From: Streptomyces sp. PH10-H1
Lineage (GTDB): Bacteria; Actinomycetota; Actinomycetes; Streptomycetales; Streptomycetaceae
Assembly (NCBI RefSeq): GCF_030063355.1
Contig: NZ_JASISZ010000016.1
Span: 43,295 to 107,294, forward strand
Length of the DNA: 64,000 bases
Direction: 5' to 3'
Shown here piece after piece: positions 43,893 through 53,059 of the stretch; the first letter of the stretch is position 1, and each line of letters starts with the position of its first letter. A program made the translations under genes and the position numbers. The notes below the pieces were generated by a model. That model was not told the DNA's origin. It searched no databases and saw only the letters and a program-made list of their open reading frames with translations.

Positions 43893-44478
43893 CGCCGGAA
43901 CTCCCGCCTTTACCCCGTCATCGGACCCGTCATCGCAATCGACTCATCGCAATCGACGGCTCACGCTACCGGGTCAGCCTGTCAACCCACTACGCGCCCG
44001 ATCGGGCGAGCGCCGAACGCGGCCGCGTTGACGACGGGGAAGGACCGAATGGCGAGGTATCGGCTGTCCCTTGGGCCTCCCCGCACGGCGATGTCGTTCC
44101 GGTAACGATTCCGCCAACGATTCCGCCGCCACCTCGAACACGGCGGCGGGACCGGCCGGGGAGCCCGTCGGACCGGTTCGGACGTCGTTCACAGGGCGCC
44201 GAGGGCGCGCGCGGACCCGCGCGGACCGTCGTATCCCCTGTCCGGCGGCTGCGGGGCGGCCGCCGGTGATGCGCGGTGCTCCACGGTGACCAGCGGTGAC
44301 CCGCTGCGATCCGCGCTTCTGCCCGGGGCCCGTCCGGCGCGCTCGCGGCCGTGACGGACCGGCGGGCCGGGCGGCCGTCGGGCAGTTGGCGACGGGCCGT
44401 TCGTGAGCGGCCGCACGGGGCTGCCGTACGTTAACGTCCGCACGGGGCAGCCGTACGTAAACGGCCGTACGGGGCGGG
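43893..44478. other. 586-bp gap, non-coding by eye
   Basis: Open frames here have no codon pattern or family match. It contains a 27-bp direct repeat (44411-44464) close to the 3' end of the HTH-TPR regulator, and probably the promoter of the proline-rich membrane protein near 43900. Confidence 0.5.
44411..44475. repeat. 27-bp tandem repeat, two copies plus part
   Basis: Units at 44411-44437 and 44438-44464 share CCGCACGGGGC-N-GCCGTACGT-N-AACG, with a partial third copy after them. The array ends at the stop of the regulator gene. Confidence 0.85.
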
Positions 44479-45861
44479 CTAGGCCGCCGCCTCCTGCTCC
44501 TGGAGGTGGGCGCCGAACTCCCGTACCGCGGGCTCCGCTCCGTACGGTTCGAGGCGGCGGCGGAAGTCGTCGAGGTATTCGGCGCCGCGATTGGAGCGCA
44601 GTCCCGTCAGCAGGGAGACCGCCTCGGCACCGGTGTGGCAGGCCTGCTCGATCTCGCGCTGCTGGACCTGGGCATCCGCCAGGAGCAGCAGGCCGATCGC
44701 ACGGCGGCGCACCCGCGTCGGGGGATGGCCCGCGAGGGACTCCTCCGCGCGCCGGGCGGCCGGGGCGGCCTGGCCCAGATCGCGGTGGCCGTGCGCCAAC
44801 TCGTCGGCGAGATAGGCCTGGTCGAAGTGGGCGATCCAGTCGGGATCGTCGTCCGGGTTGGAGTGGTCGAGCGCGTCGACCGCCTGCCCCGCGACCTGGG
44901 CGAACGTACGGGCATCGCCGAGCAGCGCGTGTCCGCGGGCCTCCGCGGCGTAGAACATCGCCTGTGCGGTGGGGGTGACCTGCCCGCGCGCGCCTTCCTG
45001 CGCGGCACGCGCGAGCTGCGCGATCTCCCGCGGGTTGCCGAGCGTCTCGGCGAGGTGGCTCATGCCCGCGGCCAGCACGTATCCGCCGTAGCCGCGGTCG
45101 CCGGCGGCCTGCGCGAGCCGTAGCGCCTGGATGTAGTAGCGCTGCGCGAGCCCCGGTTGCCCGGTGTCGACGGCCATGTACCCGGCCAGTTCCGTCAACC
45201 GCGCGACGGAGGCGAAGAGCTGACGCCCGGTCGCCTCGCGGTACGAGCCGGAGAGCAGGCCCGACACGACGCTGTTGAGGTAGTGCACGACAACCGGCCG
45301 CACATGGCCGCTGCCGAAGCGGTGGTCCAGGTCGATGAGCGCCTTGGTCGTGGCCCGCACGGCCTCCACGTCCGCCTTGCCGACCCGCGAGCCGCCGGCC
45401 CGGGCGACGGCGCCGTCGGTGCGGGTGATCAGCCAGTCGCGGCTGGGTTCGACGAGGGCCGAGGCGGCCACCGTCGATCCGGTGAGGAAGTCACGGCGTC
45501 CGACGTCGCTGCGCCACAGCTCGCAGACCTGCTCGATCGCGCCGAGGACGGTCGGGGAGAAGTGCAGCCCGATGCCGGTGGCCAGGTTCTTGCCGTTGGC
45601 CATGCCGATCTCGTCGATCGAGACGGCGCGGCCGAGCTTGCGGCCCAGCGCCTCGGAGATGATGGCGGGTGCCCGGCCGCGCGGCTGCTGGCCGCGCAGC
45701 CAGCGGGCGACGGACGTCTTGTCGTAGCGCAGGTCGAGGCCGTGCTCGGCCCCGCACATGTTGACCCGGCGGGCCAGCCCGGCGTTGGAGCAGCCGGCTT
45801 CCTGGATGAGCGCCTGCAGCCGTTCGTTCGGCTGCCGCGCCACCAGTGGTCGTGCGGCCAT
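44479..45861 (-). CDS. HTH-TPR transcriptional regulator (NsdA-like)
   Basis: 460 residues. The N-terminal DNA-binding part includes LQALIQEAGCSNAGLARRVN and TSVARWLRGQQPRGRAPA. The rest (about 150-450) is helical with TPR-like repeats (AGYMAVDTGQPGLAQRYYIQ, AARRAEESLAGHP). This class of large streptomycete regulators includes NsdA, which controls development and antibiotics; the assignment is by architecture only. AAGGAGG precedes ATG 45861. The upstream region is full of repeats that may be regulatory. Confidence 0.85.
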   Translation of the reverse strand: MAARPLVARQPNERLQALIQEAGCSNAGLARRVNMCGAEHGLDLRYDKTSVARWLRGQQPRGRAPAIISEALGRKLGRAVSIDEIGMANGKNLATGIGLHFSPTVLGAIEQVCELWRSDVGRRDFLTGSTVAASALVEPSRDWLITRTDGAVARAGGSRVGKADVEAVRATTKALIDLDHRFGSGHVRPVVVHYLNSVVSGLLSGSYREATGRQLFASVARLTELAGYMAVDTGQPGLAQRYYIQALRLAQAAGDRGYGGYVLAAGMSHLAETLGNPREIAQLARAAQEGARGQVTPTAQAMFYAAEARGHALLGDARTFAQVAGQAVDALDHSNPDDDPDWIAHFDQAYLADELAHGHRDLGQAAPAARRAEESLAGHPPTRVRRRAIGLLLLADAQVQQREIEQACHTGAEAVSLLTGLRSNRGAEYLDDFRRRLEPYGAEPAVREFGAHLQEQEAAA

Positions 45862-46267
45862 GTCGTGACCCTCCTTCATCGCGGGACCGCGGACATCCGC
45901 CCGTGGTCCCGCTTCCCCCTGGTGACCCTGGTGATCGTGGTCGTGATCGTGGTGGTGATCGCGGTGATCACGGTGATCGTGGTCGTGATCGTGGTGGTGA
46001 TCGCGGTGATCGCGGTGACGGTGGTGATCGCGGTGACGGTGGTGATCTTCGATGAGGAGATCAATGCCCACCGCACATGATGTGAATTCGCCGTTTTCAC
46101 AGCATTTCTTCCGGAATCCTTCTGCGGGGTGTGCCAGCGCACCCACCAGGGACTACCCGTATCCGGGGCCGCGTTCTCGCACGCGCCCCCGGCCGTGCAT
46201 CCGTGCGCCCGCCATGAGCCGCGGGCCCACCCCGTAACCCTTGGTGACGGGCGTAGTTGTGCAGCGC
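45862..46267. other. Divergent gap of 406 bp with GTGATC-type repeats
   Basis: Lies between the HTH-TPR regulator (minus) and the primase/polymerase-like gene (plus). No gene is visible. The most obvious content is the 42-bp repeat at 45931-46014 and a related 18-bp repeat to 46047. Confidence 0.6.
45931..46047. repeat. 42-bp tandem repeat (two copies) plus 18-bp repeat
   Basis: 45931-45972 and 45973-46014 are 42-bp copies differing at one base; each is made of sub-repeats around GTGATCGTGG and GTGATCGCG. A degenerate 18-bp pair (GTGACGGTGGTGATC) follows to 46047. Each unit holds several GATC sites and short dyads, suggestive of a clustered protein-binding region upstream of the regulator. 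Confidence 0.9.
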
Positions 46268-46924
46268 GTGGAAGACACCATCGGAGCCCCGCAGCAGCTC
46301 ACCGGCCAACTGCTCGACACAGCGGTCCGATACGCGGAGGAGCGGCACTGGGACGTGCTGCCCGGCTCCTGGCTGGAGGACGACGCCGGCGGCGCATCGC
46401 GCTGCTCGTGCGACTCCCCCGCCTGCCCTGCGCCCGGCGCGCACCCGACCCGTCCCGACTGGGCGACCCAGGCCAGCGGCAGCGCCGTCGCGGTGCGCCG
46501 GATGTGGGCCAGGGAACCGCGTGCCTCGATCCTGCTGCCGACCGGACGCACCTTCGACGCGATCGACGTCCCCGAGGTGGCCGGCTGCCTCGCGCTCGCC
46601 CGCATGGAACGGATGGACCTGCCGCTGGGCCCGGTGCTCTGCACCCCCAACCGGCGGCTGATCTTCCTCGTACTGCCCGGCGCGACGGTCAAGGTCCCCG
46701 ACCTGCTGCGCAAACTCGGCTGGCCGCCCGCCTCCCTGGACCTCATCGTCCGCGGCGAGGGCGACTTCGTCCCCTCCCCGCCCACCCGCACCGGCACCGG
46801 CGGCTCCGTGCAGTGGGCACGGCAGCCCACCGCCCTCAACCGGTGGCTGCCGGACGTCGAGGAGCTGCTGAGCCCGCTGGCGTACGCGTGCGGTCGCGAA
46901 GCGGCGGCGAGCCGGGCCCGCTAG
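46268..46924 (+). CDS. Bifunctional DNA primase/polymerase N-terminal-like protein
   Basis: 218 residues. It resembles the N-terminal prim-pol-type domain found in small streptomycete proteins: AVRYAEERHWDVLPGSWLE, then a Cys-rich loop CSCDSPACPAPGAHP, and TGRTFDAIDVPEVAG. No helicase or C-terminal domain. Polymerase activity is doubtful for this short form. GTG 46268 is preferred over GTG 46259 and TTG 46241. Confidence 0.75.
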   Translation: MEDTIGAPQQLTGQLLDTAVRYAEERHWDVLPGSWLEDDAGGASRCSCDSPACPAPGAHPTRPDWATQASGSAVAVRRMWAREPRASILLPTGRTFDAIDVPEVAGCLALARMERMDLPLGPVLCTPNRRLIFLVLPGATVKVPDLLRKLGWPPASLDLIVRGEGDFVPSPPTRTGTGGSVQWARQPTALNRWLPDVEELLSPLAYACGREAAASRAR

Positions 46925-46945
46925 GGCCTGTCCGGCCGCGCTGTT

Positions 46946-46985
46946 CCAACGCCGGATGGGCTGAATTCAGCCCGTCCGGCGTTGG
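46946..46985. terminator. 40-bp near-perfect palindrome
   Basis: CCAACGCCGGATGGGCTGAA pairs with TTCAGCCCGTCCGGCGTTGG with one mismatch. It begins 22 bases after the stop of the primase/polymerase-like gene and should be its terminator. Preceded by TAGGGCCTGTCCGG. Confidence 0.85.
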
Positions 46986-47041
46986 AGGACGAACTACGCT
47001 TCCCGTGGATCAGCGGTCACCACGGGGAAGGACGGCGCAAC

Positions 47042-47899
47042 GTGCCGAAGACATTCGAGCCGGGGGCTCCCGATCAGGGAACACCCGATCAGGGCGCACG
47101 GGACGCGAGCGGGCAGGGCGAGAACGCACCGGATCAGGGCTACGCGGTCAGTGTCCACAACCTGTGGAAGAGCTTCGGCGAGCAGGTGGCCGTGGCCGGC
47201 ATCAACCTCGAACTGCCGGCCGGCCGGTTCATCGGCCTCGTCGGCCCGAACGGCGCCGGCAAGACCACCACCCTGTCCATGGTCACCGGGCTGCTCCGCC
47301 CCGACGACGGCACCGTCGAGATCACCGGCCATGACGTCTGGACCGACCCCGTCGCCGTGAAGTCCCGTATCGGCGTGCTCCCCGAAGGACTGCGGCTCTT
47401 CGAGCGGCTGTCGGGCCGTGAACTCCTCGCCTACACCGGCCGGCTGCGCGGTCTGCCCGGCGCCGAGGTCGACAAGCGCGCCGCGCAGCTGCTCGACGTC
47501 CTCGACCTCGCCGCCGCGCAGAACAAGCTGGTCGTCGACTACTCGACCGGTATGCGCAAGAAGATCGGCCTGGCCGCCGCCCTGCTCCACAACCCCGAAG
47601 TGCTCTTCCTCGACGAGCCCTTCGAGGGCGTCGACCCGGTATCGGCACAGGTCATCCGGGGCGTCCTGGAGCGGTACACCCGGTCGGGCGCCACCGTCGT
47701 CTTCTCCTCCCACGTCATGGAACTGGTGGAGAGCCTCTGCGACTGGGTCGCGGTGATGGCCGCCGGCCGGATCGTCGCCCAGGGTCCGCTCGCCGACGTA
47801 CGAGGCGAAGCCGCCACCCTGCAGGACGCCTTCCTGTCGCTCGTCGGCGCCACGGAACGCGGTGGCCAGGATCTCGACTGGCTGGGCGGCGCACGATGA
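47042..47899 (+). CDS. ABC transporter ATP-binding protein
   Basis: 285 residues. The N-terminal leader has DQG repeats (about residues 7-35). The NBD has Walker A GPNGAGKTTT, Q-loop region RIGVLPEGLRLF, signature YSTGMRKKIGLA and Walker B VLFLDEPFEGVDP. It pairs with the permease gene by ATGA overlap. It powers an ABC-2-type exporter. GTG 47042 follows GGGGAAGGA. Confidence 0.92.
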   Translation: MPKTFEPGAPDQGTPDQGARDASGQGENAPDQGYAVSVHNLWKSFGEQVAVAGINLELPAGRFIGLVGPNGAGKTTTLSMVTGLLRPDDGTVEITGHDVWTDPVAVKSRIGVLPEGLRLFERLSGRELLAYTGRLRGLPGAEVDKRAAQLLDVLDLAAAQNKLVVDYSTGMRKKIGLAAALLHNPEVLFLDEPFEGVDPVSAQVIRGVLERYTRSGATVVFSSHVMELVESLCDWVAVMAAGRIVAQGPLADVRGEAATLQDAFLSLVGATERGGQDLDWLGGAR

Positions 47900-49485
47900 G
47901 CGCACCGTCCGTCACCCCGGTCTTCATCCGCCTCAAGCTCTCCATCGTCCGCAACGGACTGCGGCAGTCCACCGGCCGCACCATCGGCTGGATCGTCGGC
48001 GTCGTCTTCGCGATGCTGTACGGGATCGGCATGGGCGTCGGCATGATCGCGCTGCGCGACAGCCAGTACGCGCCCGCGGCCGCGGTCGGGCTGGCCGTCG
48101 TCCTCATCCTCGGCTGGGCCGTCATGCCGCTGTTCCTCTTCGGCGGCGACGACACCCTCGACCCCACCCGCCTCGCGATGCTGCCGCTGCGCCCGCGGCC
48201 GCTGATCGCCGCCCTGCTGGTGTCCTCACTGCTGGGCGTCGGCCCGGTCTTCACGATCATCGTGACGGCGGGCGCGGTGGCCGCGCTGGCGGGCAACGCG
48301 GCCTCCCTGGTGGTCTCGGTCGTCGCCGTCGCCCTCGTACTCCTGCTGTGCGTGGCGCTGTCGCGCGCCGTCGCCGCCGCCAACACCCGGCTGCTCACCA
48401 GCCGCAAGGGCCGCGACCTCGCGCTGCTCAGCGGCCTGTTCGTCGCGGTCGGCGCGCAGCTCGTCAACCTCGGCGCCAGTTCGCTCGCCTCCTCGGACGG
48501 CCTGGCACGGGTCAAGTCCATCGCCTCCGTACTGCGCTGGCTGCCGCCCGCCCCCGCGATCGACGCGGTACGCGCCGCCGCCGAGGGCTCGTACGGGCTC
48601 GCCGTCCTCGAACTCGGCTACGTCGCCGCCGTCCTGGCCCTCGTCATCCGCTGGTGGCACCACAGTCTGTACCGGCTGATGGTCTCCCCCGACGCCTCCA
48701 CCCTCCAGGCCGCCGAGAAGGAAGCCGGCTCCGGCGGCGGCCGGCTCGCCGCGCTGCTGCCCGCCGGCCGCGCCGGCACCGTCATGGAGCGCCAGTTCCG
48801 CTACGCCTGGCGCGACCCGCGCTCCAAGGCGGCCTGGGCGACGGCGCTCGCCGTCGGACTCCTGCTGCCGATCGTCGCCGCCGTGCAGCACGGCAGCATC
48901 TACTCGGCCTGCTGGGCCGCAGGGCTGCTCGGCATGCAGATGTACAACCAATTCGGTGTCGACGGCTCCGCGTTCTGGACCGTCGCCTCCACCATCTCCA
49001 CCCGCGCCGACGCCCACGCGGAACTGCGCGCCCGCGCGCTGGCGCTGTCCACCGTCGCCGTCCCGTACGTCACGGTCGTCACGATCGGCGCGTCACTCCT
49101 CCTCGGCCGCCCCGACGCCATCCCCGAGACCCTCGGCCTGTCCTTCGCCCTCCTGGGCGCCCTCATCGCCGCCGGCGCCTTCGCCAGCGTCCGCTTCCCC
49201 TACGCCCTCCCCCAGGACAACCCGTTCGGCAGCTCGGCCCCCGGCCAGGGCGGCCTAGCCGCCATCAGCCTCTTCGGCGGCGGCCTCACGGGCGCGGCCT
49301 GCTGCCTCCCCCTCGTCGGCCTCACCGTCTACCTCCACGTCGCCGACCACCACGCCTACCTCTGGCTCCTCCTCCCCGCAGGCGCCCTCTACGCGATCGC
49401 CCTCTCCGCCGCCTCCCTCCACCTCACCGCCCCCCGCCTCCTCAACCGCCTCCCGGAAATCCTGTCGGCGGTGGCGAAGGGCTGA
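47896..49485 (+). CDS. ABC-2-type transporter permease
   Basis: 529 residues with about 12 hydrophobic segments (TIGWIVGVVFAMLYGIGMG, AVGLAVVLILGWAVMPLFLF, GLSFALLGALIAAGAFASV). It is coupled to the ATPase upstream. Such pairs usually export peptides, lipids or drugs; nothing here fixes the substrate. Confidence 0.85.
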   Translation: MSAPSVTPVFIRLKLSIVRNGLRQSTGRTIGWIVGVVFAMLYGIGMGVGMIALRDSQYAPAAAVGLAVVLILGWAVMPLFLFGGDDTLDPTRLAMLPLRPRPLIAALLVSSLLGVGPVFTIIVTAGAVAALAGNAASLVVSVVAVALVLLLCVALSRAVAAANTRLLTSRKGRDLALLSGLFVAVGAQLVNLGASSLASSDGLARVKSIASVLRWLPPAPAIDAVRAAAEGSYGLAVLELGYVAAVLALVIRWWHHSLYRLMVSPDASTLQAAEKEAGSGGGRLAALLPAGRAGTVMERQFRYAWRDPRSKAAWATALAVGLLLPIVAAVQHGSIYSACWAAGLLGMQMYNQFGVDGSAFWTVASTISTRADAHAELRARALALSTVAVPYVTVVTIGASLLLGRPDAIPETLGLSFALLGALIAAGAFASVRFPYALPQDNPFGSSAPGQGGLAAISLFGGGLTGAACCLPLVGLTVYLHVADHHAYLWLLLPAGALYAIALSAASLHLTAPRLLNRLPEILSAVAKG

Positions 49486-49536
49486 CCGGGGCGGGCTGAG
49501 CGGGGCCGGCTTCCGCAGGGATCGGGCTCCCGAAGG

Positions 49537-52533
49537 TCAGTTGGCGATGCTGCCGCGCCAGGTGGGGAGGAGTTCGTCGAGGAGGGCTTCTACACGGGGC
49601 GGGAGGCCGCGGGGGGAGCCGTTGAGGGCTTGGTTTCGGACCAGGAGGGACTCGGCGGCGGCTTCGAGGCGGGCGGGGTCGCCGGTGGCCTGGGTGGCGC
49701 GGAGGAGGGCCAGCCAGAGGCGTTCGTCGGAGCCGGTGACGGCCAGGGCGGCCTGTACGGCGGCGACGGCGGCCTTGGGCTTGCCCGCGTCGAGGTGGAG
49801 GCCGGACAGGGCGAGGGCGACCTCGGCGACGAGGACCGGGTGCTGGGCGTCGACGATTTCGTGGGCGAGCCAGCCGTAGCGGCCGGGCGTGCGGTCCTCC
49901 AGGAGGGAGCCGCGGGCCAGCGCCAGGGCGTCGGTCAGGAGGCGGCGGCGGGTCTGCGGGTCGTTGGCGCCGGGGCCTTCGGAGGCCGCGTGGTGGAGGG
50001 TCTGCAGGACGTCCCAGTCGGAGACGACCGTGCGGGACAGGACGAGGCGGCCGGTGGCGTCGGAGGACAGCCGGGACGAGCCGCCGGGGTCGGTGCCGAG
50101 CCAGTCGCGCAGCCGGCCGATGAGCGCGTCGCGGACGTCGTCGGTGACACCGCGCGGCCAGAGCGCGGAGGCCAGCACGCGCGGGTGGACGCCCTCGCGG
50201 TGCAGGAGCAGCAGCGCCAGCGCCTCGTGGAGGAGCAGGCTGCGGCCGGCCTCGGGGGTTTCGAGGCCGATGAGTTCGAACGGTCCGAGGAGGCGCGCGT
50301 ACACCCCGGGGCGGCCCTGGTCGGTGAGGTCGACCATGAACGGCGGGAGGACGGCGGACGGTTCGCGGTCCGGGTCGGCCGCCGCGAACAGCCGCAGGAT
50401 CGCCTCGTACTGGGCGGCCGGGAGCAGCTGCGCTTCCAGGTCCAGGCCCAGCAGCGGGGCCAGCAGACGGCCCGCGGGGGTCACTTCGAGCTCCCAGGCG
50501 GCGCCCGGCAGGTCGGCGCGGCCGGACGCGACGAGGTAGCCGATGCCCAGCCGGCCCGAGCCGGCGGCGAGTTCGGCGAGCCGGTCGGCCTCCTCCTCGG
50601 TGGGCTCGACGGCGATCAGGACAAGATGCGGGGCGCGCTGGGTGTGCTGGGAGTTGCCGGTCCTGCCGGTGAGAACGCTGTCCTGGCCTGCGGTACGCAG
50701 GGCGCCCGAGCGCTGCGCGGTCTCGGCGGACATCGTCTCGATGACCTCGGGCACGTCCGCGAGATGCCGGATGCGGGCCGGGGCGAGGGCCGTGAGGTCC
50801 TCGGCGAAGCCCACGAGTGTCACCGTCATCCGGTCCGACCAGCCGTTGGTGGCGAGTTCGGACGCGACGGAGGCGAGCACCGCCTCGCGGTCGGCGCGCG
50901 CGCCGGTCAGCGACACGATGCCGGGCACCGCCTCGAGGTTGAGCATCAGCCGCGCGCCGTCGAGGGTGCCGAGGGCCGCCAGGCCCGGGTACGGGGCGCT
51001 GGCGGAGACGTCCGCGTCGGGGAGCAGATCGGAACGGTCCAGGCGCCAGAACGTCTGGTCCTGGCCGAGCTGCCACGGCGCGGGCGGCTGGCCCTCGGGC
51101 CAGGCGAGCTGGAGGTGCAGGGCCTCGTCGGTGAGCCAGGCCGCGTAGACCGTCGGCAGCTGCGTTCCGTCGGAGGCGAGCCGCGCCGACAGGGCGCGCA
51201 GCGCGCGGTCGAGGAACGTGACGGTGTCGGCGTCCGCGCCGATCCTCAGCGCGTCGGCGGCGTCGGCCTCGGGCCCGGTGGGGGTGCGGGGGGTCCGGAG
51301 GGCGCCCGCGGTGACGGACTGCCAGAGCACCGTACGGCGGCGCCTGCCCAGGGCCGCGAGCAGTCCGGCTGCCAGCAGCGGGGCTCCGATGAGGGCTTCG
51401 GGGAGGCCGAATCCGTGGCCGAAGCCATGGGACTCGGACTGCGGCCCCGCGGTGACGGCTGCCGCGGCGGGACCTGAGGGTGCGGCCGGGACCGACTCGG
51501 CGTGCGCGGGCTGCTGGGCGGGCTGCTGGGCCGGGGTCTGGGCGGGCGTTTGCGTAGGAGCCTGGGCCGGGGTCTGGGCCGGAGCGGCGGGTGCGGCATG
51601 CGCCGCGTGCGCGCCCTCGGCCGTCGTGTCCTTGCTCCCGCCGCGCTCCGCGTAATGCTTCACGTCAGGGGCGGTCTTCGGCGCCGCGACGGGCATCTCG
51701 ACGAGATCGCCGCCGCGCGCGTCGGCCGGCATCTCCATGATCCAGCCGGGCCGGATGAGGCTCGCCTTGGACAGCTTCGAACCGTCGGGCTGCGCCCTGT
51801 CCTTGTTGAGCTGGTAGACCTCGTTGTAGCGGCGGCCGTCGCCGAGATGGCGTTCGGCGATCTCCCACAGCGAGTCGTGGTGCCGGCCCTCGGGCGGCTG
51901 GATCCGGTAGAACTTCGTCGCCTTGTCGCCCGCCTCCGCGGCGGCCACGGCTCCCGGCGTCACCGTCGTGGCGGCCGGGCCGCCCCCCTGATGCTGCTGC
52001 GCGGCGGCTGCGGCCTGCTGGTGCTGCTGCACCTGGCCGGGCGTCTGCCGGGCGGTCACGGCAGGACCGCCCCGGTGCGGCTGGTCGTGGAGGTTGCCGA
52101 GCTGCGCGAGCCCCGGCGTGAGGCTGGCGGCGCTCGCGCCGATCAGCAGCAGCGCCGCGATCAACTGGCGCGCCAGCAACTGGCTCGGCCCGGACGCGGG
52201 CACCCGCGACGGCATCCCGATCCCGGAGATCGCGGCTTTGGTCTCCACGAGCACGCACGCCGTGAACTGCGCCCACGCCAGCCAGACCACGACCGCCAGC
52301 ACGCTGATGAACGTGTCGGCCGTGATCGGCTCCCGCAGGACCGCCATGTTCCAGTCGTGCGGCAGCGGCGAGCCGATGAAGTACAGCAGCGCGCCCGGCA
52401 CACCCGCCAGCAGAACGGAGAGCGCGAGGAACGCCACGAGCGCGCGGACGAAGTCCCCGAACGTACGGCGCCGCCGTGGCGGCTGCGGCCGGGCCGGTTG
52501 GGCCGGTCGCCGGCTGGCGGACGTGCGTGCCAT
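49537..52533 (-). CDS. Membrane-anchored LysM-like/BTAD protein at the end of the Tad operon
   Basis: 998 residues with an unusual architecture. Two N-terminal helices (LVAFLALSVLLAGVPGALLYF, ISVLAVVVWLAWAQFTACVLV) and a third (LIAALLLIGASAA) come first. A LysM-like segment follows (DSLWEIAERHLGDGRRYNEVY). A Pro/Ala/Gln-repeat region leads to a further helix (LIGAPLLAAGLLAALG, about 395), then a long cytoplasmic part ending in a BTAD-type winged helix plus helical repeats (YARLLGPFELIG to the C-terminus). BTAD domains are normally in soluble SARP regulators. The link to the pilus operon suggests a membrane-tethered sensor or an assembly factor. Confidence 0.82.
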   Translation of the reverse strand: MARTSASRRPAQPARPQPPRRRRTFGDFVRALVAFLALSVLLAGVPGALLYFIGSPLPHDWNMAVLREPITADTFISVLAVVVWLAWAQFTACVLVETKAAISGIGMPSRVPASGPSQLLARQLIAALLLIGASAASLTPGLAQLGNLHDQPHRGGPAVTARQTPGQVQQHQQAAAAAQQHQGGGPAATTVTPGAVAAAEAGDKATKFYRIQPPEGRHHDSLWEIAERHLGDGRRYNEVYQLNKDRAQPDGSKLSKASLIRPGWIMEMPADARGGDLVEMPVAAPKTAPDVKHYAERGGSKDTTAEGAHAAHAAPAAPAQTPAQAPTQTPAQTPAQQPAQQPAHAESVPAAPSGPAAAAVTAGPQSESHGFGHGFGLPEALIGAPLLAAGLLAALGRRRRTVLWQSVTAGALRTPRTPTGPEADAADALRIGADADTVTFLDRALRALSARLASDGTQLPTVYAAWLTDEALHLQLAWPEGQPPAPWQLGQDQTFWRLDRSDLLPDADVSASAPYPGLAALGTLDGARLMLNLEAVPGIVSLTGARADREAVLASVASELATNGWSDRMTVTLVGFAEDLTALAPARIRHLADVPEVIETMSAETAQRSGALRTAGQDSVLTGRTGNSQHTQRAPHLVLIAVEPTEEEADRLAELAAGSGRLGIGYLVASGRADLPGAAWELEVTPAGRLLAPLLGLDLEAQLLPAAQYEAILRLFAAADPDREPSAVLPPFMVDLTDQGRPGVYARLLGPFELIGLETPEAGRSLLLHEALALLLLHREGVHPRVLASALWPRGVTDDVRDALIGRLRDWLGTDPGGSSRLSSDATGRLVLSRTVVSDWDVLQTLHHAASEGPGANDPQTRRRLLTDALALARGSLLEDRTPGRYGWLAHEIVDAQHPVLVAEVALALSGLHLDAGKPKAAVAAVQAALAVTGSDERLWLALLRATQATGDPARLEAAAESLLVRNQALNGSPRGLPPRVEALLDELLPTWRGSIAN

Positions 52534-52570
52534 GGGCTCGTTCCTCTGCCTTCGGTGGTACTGGGCTTGG

Positions 52571-53059
52571 TCAGTTCGCGGGGCCGGTGGCCGGTTCGGC
52601 GGCCGCGGTGCCGTGGGCCGTGAGCGGCTCGCTGTAGAAGAAGCCACTCAGGATGGGGGTGTACGTGAGGTCGACGTTGACCTCGATACGGTCGGCGGTC
52701 GCCACGGAGCACTTCATGGACTTGAGGGCGCCCCCGGTGAGACCGGCGGCGGCGGCGAACTCCCTGACGCGCGTATCGCAGTTCTTGAAATTGATCTGCG
52801 GCTTCGTACCCGCCGGTGCGTTGCGAAGAGCCTCCACGTCGAGGTCCTGAGCGGCATAACGGGCCGCCTGCTCGGCGATGTCCGCGGCGCGCTCGCGCTG
52901 CGAGATCGACAGGCCGCCGTCGACGACGAACCCGGCCAGTGCGAGGAACAGGAACGCGAAGATGATCACTGCCGCCGCGCCGGAACCCCGGTCGGTGTCG
53001 GTACGGAACGCGGCCCGGCAGGCGGCGACGCGCTCCCGCAGCGCACTCATCGCGCTCAC
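52571..53059 (-). CDS. TadG-like pilus-associated membrane protein
   Basis: 162 residues. After a short cytoplasmic start, DRGSGAAAVIIFAFLFLALAGFVVDGG is a prepilin-like single helix with TadG-type pattern. The extracellular part has two Cys (NCDTR, MKCSV). ATGA overlap with the next TadE-like gene. Part of the Flp/Tad apparatus. Confidence 0.82.
   Translation of the reverse strand: MSAMSALRERVAACRAAFRTDTDRGSGAAAVIIFAFLFLALAGFVVDGGLSISQRERAADIAEQAARYAAQDLDVEALRNAPAGTKPQINFKNCDTRVREFAAAAGLTGGALKSMKCSVATADRIEVNVDLTYTPILSGFFYSEPLTAHGTAAAEPATGPAN

Noticed and set aside
41214..44105. 963-codon plus-strand frame over the binding protein and proline-rich gene
   Set aside because: Arg/Gly/Ala-rich shadow of two genes with clear motifs in other frames.
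45931..46047. CRISPR array
   Set aside because: Repeats are contiguous with no unique spacers and no cas genes are present.
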